Part shown: piece after piece, positions 40,453 to 49,664 of the stretch | Numbering within the stretch: the stretch's first letter is position 1 | Layout: each line of letters begins with the position of its first letter | Assembly: GCA_964446865.1 (NCBI GenBank) | Contig: CAYURD010000003.1 | Span: forward strand, 1 to 64,000 | Direction: 5' to 3' | Source of the DNA: Glaciecola sp964446865 | GTDB lineage: Bacteria; Pseudomonadota; Gammaproteobacteria; Enterobacterales; Alteromonadaceae | Length of the DNA: 64,000 bases | The notes under the pieces: model-generated | The model's database searches: none | The model's input: only the letters and a program-made list of their open reading frames with translations | Told to the model about the DNA's origin: nothing | Translations under genes and position numbers: made by a program

Positions 40453-42273
40453 CTATTCGTCTAAGAAGCTCTTGAGCTGCTCAGAACGGCTAGGGTGGCG
40501 AAGTTTGCGAAGTGCTTTCGCTTCAATTTGACGGATACGTTCGCGGGTAACGTCAAATTGTTTGCCTACTTCTTCTAGCGTATGGTCCGTATTCATGTCG
40601 ATGCCAAAACGCATTCTTAGTACTTTCGCTTCGCGTGCGGTAAGGCCTGCGAGGACTTCTTGCGTAGCGTCTTTAAGACTTCCGCCGGTCGCCGAGTCAA
40701 GAGGTTGCGTGATGGTCGTATCTTCAATGAAGTCACCTAAGTGAGAATCTTCATCATCACCAATTGGCGTTTCCATTGAAATAGGCTCTTTCGCTATTTT
40801 CAATACCTTGCGGATCTTATCTTCCGGCATAATCATGCGCTCAGATAATTCTTCAGGCGTTGGTTCACGGCCCATTTCTTGAAGCATTTGACGAGATATA
40901 CGATTTAACTTATTGATTGTCTCAATCATATGCACAGGAATACGAATAGTACGCGCTTGGTCAGCTATAGAGCGCGTTATCGCCTGACGTATCCACCATG
41001 TTGCATAAGTCGAAAACTTATAACCACGACGGTACTCAAACTTATCAACCGCTTTCATCAAACCAATATTACCTTCTTGAATAAGATCCAAGAATTGTAG
41101 ACCACGGTTAGTATATTTCTTCGCGATAGATATAACTAAACGAAGGTTGGCTTCAACCATTTCCTTTTTAGCGCGGCGTGCTTTTGCTTCACCAATAGAC
41201 ATACGACGGTTAATATCTTTAATGTCAGGTATAACTAAGCCAGTTTCTTTTTCAACGGCGTTCATCTTGCTCACGCAGCGTTCAATTTCTTCTTTAAATT
41301 CAAGCAAGTTTTCGACAAAACTAGCATCCGAATCAAGTAATTCGTATAACCAACTAGTTGATGTCTCGTTACCAGCAAATGCTTTAATAAATTCACGTTT
41401 AGGCATTTTTGCTTTTTGGACACAAAACTTCATTACTAAGCGTTCTTGAATACGCACACGATCCATCATGTCGCGCATATTTCTGACCATGCGGTCAAAC
41501 TGCTTAGGCACTAAACGAAACTCTTTAAAAACTTCACTTAGTTCATTAATCTCTTTACGAGCATCACTGTGAGAACGGCCTTTAGACTCGATGATTTTAC
41601 GCGCTTTATTATACTGAACACGTAGCGCTGCAAATTTTTCGCGAGCTTCTTCCGGGTCAACCGAATTATCGTCTTCTTCGTCCTCGTCATCATCGTCATC
41701 GTCGTCATCGCGTTCTTCTTCAGAAAGCTCAGAACCAACGTGTGTTGCAGTAGGAGCAACGTCGTCTTCGTTTGGGTCGACAAATCCGATGATAATATCA
41801 CTTAAGCGGATTTCTTCGGCTTCGTACAAATCCCACTGGTCGAGTAGATAGGTAATTGCTTCAGGATATTCTGCTACAGAGCATTGGACTTGGTTGATAC
41901 CATCTTCGATACGCTTGGCGATTTCGATTTCGCCTTCGCGAGTAAGTAGTTCAACGGTACCCATTTCACGCATATACATACGAACAGGGTCAGTTGTTCT
42001 ACCAATCTCACTTTCAACTGTTGCCAATGCTTGTGCAGCGGCTTCAGCAGCGTCTTCATCGGTGGTAGTTTCTTGCATTAACAATTCGTCAGAATCAGGT
42101 GCGCGTTCAAAGACCTGAATTCCCATATCGTTAATCATGCGGATGATATCTTCAATTTGATCAGAGTCGACGATGTCGGCTGGAAGATGATCATTAACTT
42201 CTGCAAAGGTTAAATAACCTTGTTCTTTACCCTTGGCAATCAGGAGTTTTATCTGGGACTGCTTGCTTTGCAC
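40453..42273 (-). CDS. rpoD: RNA polymerase primary sigma factor RpoD (sigma-70)
   Basis: The 606-residue protein is nearly collinear with E. coli RpoD: region 1.1 (LLIAKGKEQGYLTFAEVNDHLP), 1.2 (GRTTDPVRMYMREMGTVELLTREGEI), an acidic non-conserved segment (ERDDDDDDDDEDEEDD), 2.1-2.4 (NLRLVISIAKKYTNRGLQFLDLIQEGNIGLMKAVDKFEYRRGYKFSTYATWWIRQAI), region 3 and 4.2 (VTRERIRQIEAKALRKLRHPSRSEQLK). Last gene of the rpsU-yqeY-dnaG-rpoD series; the 294-base gap to dnaG (42274-42567) probably holds an internal promoter. A strong terminator follows. Confidence 0.98.
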   Translation of the reverse strand: MQSKQSQIKLLIAKGKEQGYLTFAEVNDHLPADIVDSDQIEDIIRMINDMGIQVFERAPDSDELLMQETTTDEDAAEAAAQALATVESEIGRTTDPVRMYMREMGTVELLTREGEIEIAKRIEDGINQVQCSVAEYPEAITYLLDQWDLYEAEEIRLSDIIIGFVDPNEDDVAPTATHVGSELSEEERDDDDDDDDEDEEDDNSVDPEEAREKFAALRVQYNKARKIIESKGRSHSDARKEINELSEVFKEFRLVPKQFDRMVRNMRDMMDRVRIQERLVMKFCVQKAKMPKREFIKAFAGNETSTSWLYELLDSDASFVENLLEFKEEIERCVSKMNAVEKETGLVIPDIKDINRRMSIGEAKARRAKKEMVEANLRLVISIAKKYTNRGLQFLDLIQEGNIGLMKAVDKFEYRRGYKFSTYATWWIRQAITRSIADQARTIRIPVHMIETINKLNRISRQMLQEMGREPTPEELSERMIMPEDKIRKVLKIAKEPISMETPIGDDEDSHLGDFIEDTTITQPLDSATGGSLKDATQEVLAGLTAREAKVLRMRFGIDMNTDHTLEEVGKQFDVTRERIRQIEAKALRKLRHPSRSEQLKSFLDE

Positions 42274-42567
42274 AATATACCTTACACGTTTTGCTCACCC
42301 GCACTTACTTGTGCGTTTGAACTGTTAACTTAAGCTTAACCAACATTCATGTTGATTTAGTATTACCTCATGTAAACAACCCTTTGAGGGGATGTAAACA
42401 CGTCGGTAATGTTCTCAATCCTTGTTCGAAACAGCTTGTCATACCTCTTCAATTTCGAACTCGCTAGTTTAGCACAAAATACTATAAACATTCCACTTAA
42501 TTAGATACTCATTAGCACAATAAAAGTTTATTTTTCAGCCAATTTATATCACTTTTTAAACGATTAC

Positions 42568-44337
42568 TTAGCTATCGGTCGCTTGCAGTAAAATAGTAAG
42601 TTCTTGCGTTTCAGCTGCATTCAATTCAGTGACTTCTTGTTTTGCTATCAACTCATCTAGGCGAGCGTCCACTTGCCACTTAATGAGCTTTTGAAAACAG
42701 GCTGCATATTCAGTTTCAACGTCGATATTTTCATTAATGGGGGCAGCAAACAATTTACTCAAGTGATGAATGTGTGGATGGGCACGAAAAGCTTCAAACA
42801 AAGAAGCGGTATTACTATTGGGGGCTTTTACACAATAGTCATAAACTTCAACTAGCATATTCACGCCTGTGATTTTGTCGGCGCTTAAAATGCTAGGATT
42901 CACCGCTGGCACGGCGGCGGCAACGCCAGGCGCTTCTAACAAAATACGGATCATCATTCTAAGCGGAGACAAGCTAACTTCGTCGGGCGAGGAATAATCG
43001 AGGGCTTTTATTTTGCGAGGTTTATTCGCATTGTTTATTTCAGCTTCATAATCATGGCCGTCACCTTCGCCACAGATTTTCTTTAGCTGAGCAAGCATTA
43101 AACCGCGCTGATTTTCGCCTAAAATACTGTTTATCATGGGCAATGCTTGAGACTTTAATGCGGCTTTGCCCTCAATTGAGGCAATAGAGTGTTTATCTAA
43201 AAGCGTATCAAAAAAGAAGCTAGATAATGGTTTTGCTTCGGCTATCTTTATCTCAAACGCATCTTTCCCTATTTTTCTCACCATTGAGTCGGGATCTTCG
43301 CCATCGGGTAAAAACAAAAACTTCATGATTTTACCATCTTGTAAAAACGCGAGCGCGTTTTCAAGCGCTCGCCATGCTGCATCGCGTCCTGCGCGGTCAC
43401 CGTCATAGCAACACACAACTTCAGAGGTCGATTTTAATAATGTTTGAATATGCTCTGGTGTTGTTGCTGTGCCTAGGGCTGCAACCGCATAATTGATGTC
43501 AAATTGAGATAAAGCAACCACGTCCATATAGCCTTCAACGACCATTATTCTGTCAAGTGTGCGATTTGCTTGTCGAGCTTGATATAGACCATAAAGTTCA
43601 TAGCCTTTGTGGAAAATCGGTGTTTCGGGTGAGTTTAAATATTTGGGGCCATCGTCATCAATAATCCGACCACCAAAAGCAATGACTCGTCCACGCTTGT
43701 CATGAATAGGAAACATGACGCGATGCCTAAAAAAGTCATAACGTTTGTTATTATCGTTTTGGTTAACTAATTTAAGGGCTAATAGGCGTTCAACACTTTT
43801 GGGGTCTTTACCAAATTGACCAAGTACGCCATCCCATTGCTCAGGCGCATAGCCAATACCCCAGTGTTTGACGATTTTCCCGCTTAAGCCACGGTTTTTC
43901 AGGTAGTCGATGACTTTGGCAGAATTTTGATGGCTCTTTAACTGTGCTTCAAAGTACTTTGCGACCTGTTGCATTAGTGCATAGTCTTGTTCTCGTTGAT
44001 TTCGCTCTTCTTGAGACTTAAGTGGTGGACCGCCTTTTTCTCGAGGAACTTCAAGACCATATTGTTTGGCTAAATCTTCAATTGCTTCAACAAAGTCAAG
44101 CCTATCGTATTCCATCATAAAACTAATGACATTGCCTTTTGCGCCACAGCCAAAGCAATAGTAAAACTGTTTTTCTTGCGAAACAGAAAATGATGGTGTT
44201 TTTTCGTTATGAAACGGACAGCAGGCCTGATAATTGCGGCCTGCTTTTTTTAACTTTACGCGGCTATCGACAATATCGACGATGTCGCTACGCGCAATTA
44301 AATCGTCAATAAAATCAGATGGGATACGTCCGGCCAT
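42568..44337 (-). CDS. dnaG: DNA primase DnaG
   Basis: The 589-residue protein has the CHC2 zinc site (C40, H43, C61, C64 in CCPFHNEKTPSF...YYCFGCGAKGN), the RNA polymerase core with TOPRIM (IMVVEGYMDVVALSQFDINYAVAALGTATT and CYDGDRAGRDAAWRALE) and a C-terminal DnaB-binding helical domain. It makes RNA primers at the replication fork. It lies 15 bases after yqeY and belongs to the macromolecular synthesis cluster. Confidence 0.97.
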   Translation of the reverse strand: MAGRIPSDFIDDLIARSDIVDIVDSRVKLKKAGRNYQACCPFHNEKTPSFSVSQEKQFYYCFGCGAKGNVISFMMEYDRLDFVEAIEDLAKQYGLEVPREKGGPPLKSQEERNQREQDYALMQQVAKYFEAQLKSHQNSAKVIDYLKNRGLSGKIVKHWGIGYAPEQWDGVLGQFGKDPKSVERLLALKLVNQNDNNKRYDFFRHRVMFPIHDKRGRVIAFGGRIIDDDGPKYLNSPETPIFHKGYELYGLYQARQANRTLDRIMVVEGYMDVVALSQFDINYAVAALGTATTPEHIQTLLKSTSEVVCCYDGDRAGRDAAWRALENALAFLQDGKIMKFLFLPDGEDPDSMVRKIGKDAFEIKIAEAKPLSSFFFDTLLDKHSIASIEGKAALKSQALPMINSILGENQRGLMLAQLKKICGEGDGHDYEAEINNANKPRKIKALDYSSPDEVSLSPLRMMIRILLEAPGVAAAVPAVNPSILSADKITGVNMLVEVYDYCVKAPNSNTASLFEAFRAHPHIHHLSKLFAAPINENIDVETEYAACFQKLIKWQVDARLDELIAKQEVTELNAAETQELTILLQATDS

Positions 44338-44352
44338 ATAAAAATATACAGC

Positions 44353-44796
44353 TTAGTTCAATTTTGATTTGATAAGCGCACTTACTTTGCCCATATCAGC
44401 TCGTCCTTGCAATTCACCGCGTATTGCGCCCATTACCTTGCCCATGTCTTTCATTGATTCTGCGCCGGTGGTGCTGATTGCTTTTGTGACAATGGCATCG
44501 ACTTCTTCGTCTGTAAGGGCTTTAGGTAAGAAGCGTTGGATAACGGCTATCTCTTGCTTTTCTGTTTGTGCTAAATCGTCACGTCCGCCTTTTTCAAATT
44601 GCGTAATTGACTCCTGGCGCTGTTTCACCATTTTTGTCAAAATTTGCAGCACATCGGTGTCGTTTAATTCAATGCGTTCGTCTACTTCACGTTGCTTTAC
44701 TGCAGCAAGTGCCATTCGAATAGTGCCGAGCGATAATTTGTCTTTGCTTCGCATTGCATCTTTTTGTGCATCTTTTAGTTCGTTAAGTAGCGACAT
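44353..44796 (-). CDS. yqeY: GatB/YqeY domain protein
   Basis: The 147-residue protein matches YqeY from end to end: LLNELKDAQKDAMRSKDKLSLGTIRMALAAVKQREVD, MVKQRQESITQFEKGGRDDLAQTEKQEIAVIQRFLPKALTDEE and MGKVMGAIRGELQGRADMGKVSALIKSKL. The domain is shared with the tRNA-binding tail of GatB; the cellular role is not settled. It is a usual insert between rpsU and dnaG in many gammaproteobacteria. Confidence 0.95.
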   Translation of the reverse strand: MSLLNELKDAQKDAMRSKDKLSLGTIRMALAAVKQREVDERIELNDTDVLQILTKMVKQRQESITQFEKGGRDDLAQTEKQEIAVIQRFLPKALTDEEVDAIVTKAISTTGAESMKDMGKVMGAIRGELQGRADMGKVSALIKSKLN

Positions 44797-44876
44797 ATTT
44801 TGATTTCCTTTCTATCTCAAATTCTATTATTGACTTATTGTAGCTGAACACATTAAGCGCTAACACATGCGCTTGA

Positions 44877-44909
44877 AACAAAAACGGGCGTCTATTAAGA
44901 CGCCCGTTT
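44877..44909 (-). terminator. Intrinsic terminator/attenuator after rpsU
   Basis: AAACGGGCGTCT (44882-44893), ATTA and AGACGCCCGTTT (44898-44909) form a perfect 12-bp stem, followed on the minus strand by a T-rich tail. As in E. coli, partial termination here would give more rpsU than dnaG-rpoD mRNA. Confidence 0.92.
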
Positions 44910-44932
44910 CGCAATGAATTCGTGAGTATTAA

Positions 44933-45148
44933 CTAGTATAGTTTAATACGACGTGCATTTTCACGAGCTAACTTTTTCATGTGACGCTTTTTGGCTGCAG
45001 CTTTCTTACGCTTGCGTTCCCAAGTTGGTTTTTCGAAAAACTCACGACGACGTACTTCAGATAGTACACCGGCTTTTTCACATGAACGCTTGAATCTTCT
45101 TAATGCGATGTCAAACGGTTCGTTATCTCTTACTTTCACAATTGGCAT
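44933..45148 (-). CDS. rpsU: 30S ribosomal protein S21
   Basis: The 71-residue basic protein is identical in layout to S21 (PIVKVRDNEPFDIALRRFKRSCEKAGVL, RREFFEKPTWERKRKKAAA, ending in ARRIKLY). First gene of the macromolecular synthesis cluster, divergent from tsaD. Confidence 0.98.
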   Translation of the reverse strand: MPIVKVRDNEPFDIALRRFKRSCEKAGVLSEVRRREFFEKPTWERKRKKAAAKKRHMKKLARENARRIKLY

Positions 45149-45612
45149 GTTAAATCTTCACCTTTGAAATTGAATCAACCGAGTACTTGATGAAGAGCGA
45201 CGCCTGCGCTCGTTCGTAAATTTATAGACTCGGGCTAAAAATTGGTGCGAAATAGTACTGTTTATTTAGCCTGCTGTAAAGCACAAAAAGCTAAAATATG
45301 GTGTTATTTCTGTGTTTTTTGACGAATTATGTAAATAGTATCATGTAAAGCCCGTTTGTGGTGTAAAACAAACATAAAAATTCACTGCACTCATTGCTAA
45401 ACTTACTGCACTCGTTTCTAAATAGGCATCAAATCTTTCTTAACATTATTACAATCGATACTGCAATTAAGATAGCGTTATGGTTTATACTTAGGCCATC
45501 AATAAATTTCAAGATCTCCAGTTAACAAGTTAATAAGTTAACAAGAGAAATGGCTCAAGTACGAAGTGTGCAAAGAGCAGTGTATTACGCGACGCAATTG
45601 GTTTTAAATTTA
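45149..45612. other. Divergent promoter region of rpsU and tsaD with two direct repeats
   Basis: No gene is visible. Two 20-base direct repeats (45382-45401 and 45403-45422, three mismatches, 21-base period; core ACTGCACTC) lie in the middle. Close to tsaD, TTAACAAG TTAATAAG TTAACAAG (45522-45545) is an 8-base unit repeated three times. Confidence 0.6.
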
Positions 45613-46629
45613 ATGAAAATACTAGGCATAGAAACATCTTGTGACGAAACAGGCATCGCGATATACGATGCCAAAGAAGGATTGTTATCACATCAATTAT
45701 ATTCTCAAGTAAAACTGCACGCCGACTATGGCGGTGTGGTGCCTGAGCTTGCGTCGCGAGACCATGTACGTAAAATCGTGCCACTCGTACAGGCTTGCTT
45801 AGACGATGCCAAACTTGGCAAACAAGATATTGATGGCGTTGCCTATACTCGCGGACCTGGCTTAATTGGTGCCTTACTTGTGGGTTCGTCAATGGCACGT
45901 GCATTAGCCTATGCGTGGAAAGTGCCGAGTATTGGCGTGCATCATATGGAAGGACACTTACTAGCGCCCATGCTAGATGATAATCCTCCGTCCTTTCCAT
46001 TTGTTGCGCTGTTAGTATCAGGCGGACATAGCATGTTGGTTAATGTGCAAGGTATAGGGCAATATAGTGTATTAGGCGAATCTGTCGATGATGCCGCTGG
46101 CGAAGCATTTGATAAAACTGCAAAGCTCTTGGGTTTAGACTATCCCGGTGGGCCTTTGTTGGCCAAGTTAGCTGAGAATGGTCAATCGGGTATTTATAAA
46201 TTTCCTCGCCCAATGACTGACAAGCCGGGCTTAGACATGAGTTTTAGTGGGCTTAAAACATACGTGGCAAATACCATAAGAAGCGAAGATAAAGACCCGC
46301 AAACTCAGGCAAATATCGCCTATGCTTTTGAAGAAGCCGTGGTCGATACTTTGCTTATTAAATGTCGACGTGCACTTAAACAAACAGGCATTAAGCGAAT
46401 TGTAATGGCTGGCGGCGTAGCTGCTAATAAACGTTTACGCAGTGAATTTGCCAAAGCAAGTACTAAAGAAAAGTTTGAGGTGTTTTATCCGAAGTTTGAA
46501 TACTGCACCGACAATGGTGCAATGATAGCTTATGCAGGTTGTCAGCGCTTAATGGCGGGTGAAACCACTGAACTTAGCGCTAAAGCATTACCAAGATGGT
46601 CTTTGGAGTCTTTAAGCGCAGTCTCTTAA
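45613..46629 (+). CDS. tsaD: tRNA N6-threonylcarbamoyladenosine synthase catalytic subunit TsaD
   Basis: The 338-residue protein shows MKILGIETSCDETGIAIYD, YGGVVPELASRDHVRKI, the metal-binding HHMEGHLLAPML and FVALLVSGGHSMLV, DDAAGEAFDKTAKLLGL, and the C-terminal NKRLRSEF and FEYCTDNGAMIAYAG. It completes the t6A modification of ANN-decoding tRNAs with TsaB, TsaC and TsaE. The ATG at 45613 gives the family N-terminus but has a poor ribosome binding site; the in-frame ATG at 45550 has AAGAGA upstream and would add 21 residues, so the true start is uncertain. Confidence 0.96.
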   Translation: MKILGIETSCDETGIAIYDAKEGLLSHQLYSQVKLHADYGGVVPELASRDHVRKIVPLVQACLDDAKLGKQDIDGVAYTRGPGLIGALLVGSSMARALAYAWKVPSIGVHHMEGHLLAPMLDDNPPSFPFVALLVSGGHSMLVNVQGIGQYSVLGESVDDAAGEAFDKTAKLLGLDYPGGPLLAKLAENGQSGIYKFPRPMTDKPGLDMSFSGLKTYVANTIRSEDKDPQTQANIAYAFEEAVVDTLLIKCRRALKQTGIKRIVMAGGVAANKRLRSEFAKASTKEKFEVFYPKFEYCTDNGAMIAYAGCQRLMAGETTELSAKALPRWSLESLSAVS

Positions 46630-46688
46630 TAGAACTTTGCTAATAGCGGGTGTGCTGATCGCGACCATACAGCATAGATGAATAGGTC

Positions 46689-47303
46689 CTAGTGATCATC
46701 AGGCTTGTCTGATGACTGGGTTTGTGAAAAAGAATGCTCGGTCGAATCAAGTAAGCGTAGGATATTACTTTTATGCTTGACTACAATCAATAGACTCAAT
46801 ATGCCGACTGCAATACTGTATTCGGGCTTGATAAAAAACGTAAATATTGGTGCCAATACAAGCGTGATAATAGCAGCCAAAGACGATATGCGCGTCAGTA
46901 AAAACACGAGTAACCAAGTCCCTAAGACAATAATGCATAAGAGCCAGTTTAAGGGCATGATAGCCCCCAGCGCAGTGGCAACGCCTTTACCGCCTTTAAA
47001 TCCAAAAAAGATAGGGTACATGTGCCCCAAACAGGCTCCCACGGCAATGGCACTTAACACAAACGGGCCAAATCCAGCTAAAAAACCAAGATAGACGGGT
47101 AGGGCGCCTTTGCACACATCAAAGATAAACACCATGGCCGCTGCTTTTTTGCCCGCGATGCGCAACACGTTTGTTGCGCCTGCATTACCTGAACCTTGCT
47201 CGCGGATATCTTCTCGAACAAAAAAGCGAGTCACTAGCACCGCGCTCGAGATAGAACCTAAAAGATAGGCGCCAATAATGTAAAAGAGTACCCACACAAC
47301 CAT
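46689..47303 (-). CDS. plsY: Acyl-phosphate glycerol-3-phosphate acyltransferase PlsY
   Basis: The 204-residue inner-membrane protein has PlsY motifs: GAYLLGSISSAVLV near the start, GSGNAGATNVLR, GFKGGKGVATALGAIMPL and a C-terminal IVVKHKSNILRLL. It acylates glycerol-3-phosphate in phospholipid synthesis using acyl-phosphate from PlsX. The ATG at 47303 is chosen; the in-frame ATG at 47393 would overlap the divergent folB start and add a non-family extension. Confidence 0.95.
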   Translation of the reverse strand: MVVWVLFYIIGAYLLGSISSAVLVTRFFVREDIREQGSGNAGATNVLRIAGKKAAAMVFIFDVCKGALPVYLGFLAGFGPFVLSAIAVGACLGHMYPIFFGFKGGKGVATALGAIMPLNWLLCIIVLGTWLLVFLLTRISSLAAIITLVLAPIFTFFIKPEYSIAVGILSLLIVVKHKSNILRLLDSTEHSFSQTQSSDKPDDH

Positions 47304-47392
47304 ATACTTGAGTGACCAAATAACGATACAATATGTCAAGGTTACTAAAGCTAGCGCGCCTGTGCTAGTAATTGAGGTAAAAAGTACACACA

Positions 47393-47740
47393 ATGGATAC
47401 CGTTTTTATAAAAGGCTTAACACTCTATACCTTAATTGGGGTATACGAATTTGAGCGAGTAGAGAAACAGCGCATTATTGTTGATGTAGAAATGAAGGTT
47501 GATTTAAATCAAGCCTGCCTATCTGATAATGTTAAAGACACGGCTGACTACGGTAAAATTGCCGAACGTTTAGCGCATATTGCGGAGCACGCAAGTTACC
47601 AACTACTTGAGGCAATAGGGCACGAAATGGCGACAAGCATACTCAACGAGTTTGCGGTAGAATCGCTAAAACTCACCATAAATAAGCCAGATATTCTTGA
47701 CTCTGCCGATGGCGTTGGGATAGTGTTGCACCGTCCTTGA
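47393..47740 (+). CDS. folB: Dihydroneopterin aldolase FolB
   Basis: The 115-residue protein is collinear with FolB: MDTVFIKGLTLYTLIGVYEFERVEKQRIIVDVEM, DTADYGKIAERLAHIAEHASYQLLEAIGHEMA and LTINKPDILDSADGVGIVLHRP. It converts dihydroneopterin to 6-hydroxymethyl-dihydropterin in folate synthesis. folK follows 61 bases downstream. Divergent from plsY. Confidence 0.95.
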   Translation: MDTVFIKGLTLYTLIGVYEFERVEKQRIIVDVEMKVDLNQACLSDNVKDTADYGKIAERLAHIAEHASYQLLEAIGHEMATSILNEFAVESLKLTINKPDILDSADGVGIVLHRP

Positions 47741-47801
47741 GACCTTTGACGCTCTTGAATGCCATGCCACTAATTTTGCCGCAATATTGACAGTAGAAGC
47801 A

Positions 47802-48350
47802 ATGAATCAACAGACCAGTCCCCAGAAAGCGCCGAATGCTCCCCATCACATTTTAATTAGTGTGGGGTCAAATATTGACAAAGAACTCAACACAAAACTG
47901 GGATTACAAGCCCTCTATGAACAGTTTGGTGATTTGAGTTTATCTACCATTTACGAAAGCGAGTCTGTGGGTTTTTCGGGTAATAATTTTATTAATCTGG
48001 TCGTTTCTGCACATACAAAAATGTCGATTGCTCAAGTTTGCGCTACTTTAAAAGAATTAGAAGATTTGCAAGGCCGAACAAGGGATAAGAAATTTGGCAA
48101 TAGAACGCTTGATTTAGATTTATTGACTTTTGACGATACTATTTGTGAAAATCCAGTGACATTACCTAGAGCTGAAATCTTGTATAATGCGTTTGTACTC
48201 AAACCAATGGCAGATTTAGTGCCCAACCAACATCATCCAGTTGTGCACAAAACATATGCACAATTATGGGAACACTTTGTAAGCACTAGCGAAAACAACA
48301 CTCAACAGCTATGGCCAACTGATTTACCTTGGAGCGCGTCGACTAAATGA
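47802..48350 (+). CDS. folK: 6-hydroxymethyl-7,8-dihydropterin pyrophosphokinase FolK
   Basis: The 182-residue protein carries HPPK motifs: ILISVGSNIDKELN at the start, YESESVGFSGNNFINLVV, ELEDLQGRTRDKKFGNRTLDLDLLTFDD and LPRAEILYNAFVLKPMADL. It makes the pyrophosphate ester used by FolP and acts right after FolB. The ATG at 47802 is preferred to the in-frame TTG at 47787. Its stop overlaps the uppP start (ATGA). Confidence 0.94.
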   Translation: MNQQTSPQKAPNAPHHILISVGSNIDKELNTKLGLQALYEQFGDLSLSTIYESESVGFSGNNFINLVVSAHTKMSIAQVCATLKELEDLQGRTRDKKFGNRTLDLDLLTFDDTICENPVTLPRAEILYNAFVLKPMADLVPNQHHPVVHKTYAQLWEHFVSTSENNTQQLWPTDLPWSASTK

Positions 48351-49147
48351 CTTTATTTGAAATAATTATTTTGGCTATCATTCAGGGCCTGACCGAATTT
48401 TTGCCAATTTCCAGCTCAGCACATTTAATATTACCCGCTGAGGTGTTAGGTTGGAAAAGCCAAGGTTTAGCGTTTGATGTTGCGGTTCACGTGGGTAGCT
48501 TACTCGCCGTCATGATTTATTTTAGGCAAGACATTTGGCGTCTTAGTTTGGCGTGGTTTTCACAAGGTTTTAGTAAAAACCAAAGCACCGATTCAAAACT
48601 GGCTTGGTGGGTAATTATAGGCACGATACCCGCTGGCTTATTTGGTTTTTTGATGAAGGACTGGATAGAACTAAACGCTCGAACTGCCTTAGTGATTGCC
48701 ATTACCACAATCGTTTTTGGCTTGCTGCTATGGTACGCAGATGTCAAAGCGAAGCAACACAAAACCACTAAAGACTTGAGCTTAAAAGATACTGTTATTA
48801 TTGGCTTAGCGCAGGCTATGGCAGTTATTCCTGGTACATCAAGGTCGGGGGCCACGATGACTGCGGGCTTGTTGCTAGGCTTAAGTCGTGAAAGCGCTGC
48901 ACGTTTTTCATTTTTGCTTTCGATTCCTATTATTTTAGCGGCGGGCCTCTTTGCTACACTTGATTTAATTGGCGATGAATCGGCAGTTGACTGGTCAGAA
49001 CTTTTTTACGGGGCGGCCTTTTCGTTTGTTGCAGCCTACTTATGCATTTATTTGTTTTTAAGTTGGATTGCGAAAATCGGTATGCTGCCCTTCGTCATAT
49101 ATCGACTCTTGTTAGGCGCCGTTCTTTTGTACATTATTTATGCATAA
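48347..49147 (+). CDS. uppP: Undecaprenyl-diphosphatase UppP (BacA)
   Basis: The 266-residue membrane protein has the signature segments GLTEFLPISSSAHLILPAEVLGW and QAMAVIPGTSRSGATMTAGLLLGLSRESAARFSFLLSIPII. It recycles the lipid carrier for peptidoglycan and gives bacitracin tolerance. It overlaps folK by four bases and is likely in the folB-folK-uppP transcript. Confidence 0.96.
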   Translation: MTLFEIIILAIIQGLTEFLPISSSAHLILPAEVLGWKSQGLAFDVAVHVGSLLAVMIYFRQDIWRLSLAWFSQGFSKNQSTDSKLAWWVIIGTIPAGLFGFLMKDWIELNARTALVIAITTIVFGLLLWYADVKAKQHKTTKDLSLKDTVIIGLAQAMAVIPGTSRSGATMTAGLLLGLSRESAARFSFLLSIPIILAAGLFATLDLIGDESAVDWSELFYGAAFSFVAAYLCIYLFLSWIAKIGMLPFVIYRLLLGAVLLYIIYA

Positions 49148-49177
49148 TTGATCCACATCAACCAATCGGAAAAAAAT

Positions 49178-49546
49178 ATGACAACAATCTTCACAAAAAT
49201 TATTGAAAAACAAATCCCAGCCGATATTTTATTTGAAGATGATAGAGTGCTCGCATTTTCTGACATTAGTCCACAAGCGCCAGTGCATTTTTTGGTCATT
49301 CCAAAAAAAGCGATAGCGACGACCAATGACATTAGTGCAGACGACGAGGCAATAGTTGGTTACATGCATCGGATTGCCGCAAAGGTGGCAGACGATTTAG
49401 GTGTAGCTAAAGCGGGTTATCGAACGGTCATGAATTGCAATGAGCATGGTGGTCAAACGGTTTATCATATTCACCTTCATGTATTAGCAGGTAAACCTTT
49501 GGGTTGGCCACCCTTTACAGAAAGGGTAAAGGTACAGAAAGGGTAA
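49178..49546 (+). CDS. hinT: HIT family protein (HinT-like)
   Basis: The 122-residue protein has the histidine triad YHIHLHVLAGKPLGWPPF and the family start TIFTKIIEKQIPADILFEDDRVLAFSDISPQAPVHFLVIPKK. HinT hydrolyses aminoacyl-AMP and similar phosphoramidates. The ATG at 49178 fits the family; a TTG at 49148 is rejected. The last ten residues are encoded by a 17-bp tandem repeat, so the C-terminus (ERVKVQKG) is unusual. Confidence 0.94.
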   Translation: MTTIFTKIIEKQIPADILFEDDRVLAFSDISPQAPVHFLVIPKKAIATTNDISADDEAIVGYMHRIAAKVADDLGVAKAGYRTVMNCNEHGGQTVYHIHLHVLAGKPLGWPPFTERVKVQKG

Positions 49547-49567
49547 AGATACAGAAAGATTAAAAAA
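49517..49567. repeat. Tandem repeat, three copies of 17 bp across the hinT stop codon
   Basis: Units ACAGAAAGGGTAAAGGT (49517), ACAGAAAGGGTAAAGAT (49534) and a decayed copy at 49551. The stop codon TAA (49544-49546) lies in copy two; the same TAA in copy one is out of frame because 17 is not a multiple of three. Confidence 0.85.
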
Positions 49568-49664
49568 TTGATTAGTACTAGAAACATCAGGGACTAGCCG
49601 TTTATAAATATAACGGCAGCACACGGACCGGCATTTGTCATACTCAAAAAATAAGGTTCATTTA

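Noticed and set aside
41660..41720. Run of acidic residues in RpoD as an unusual insertion
   Set aside because: E. coli RpoD has a comparable acidic stretch in the same non-conserved region.
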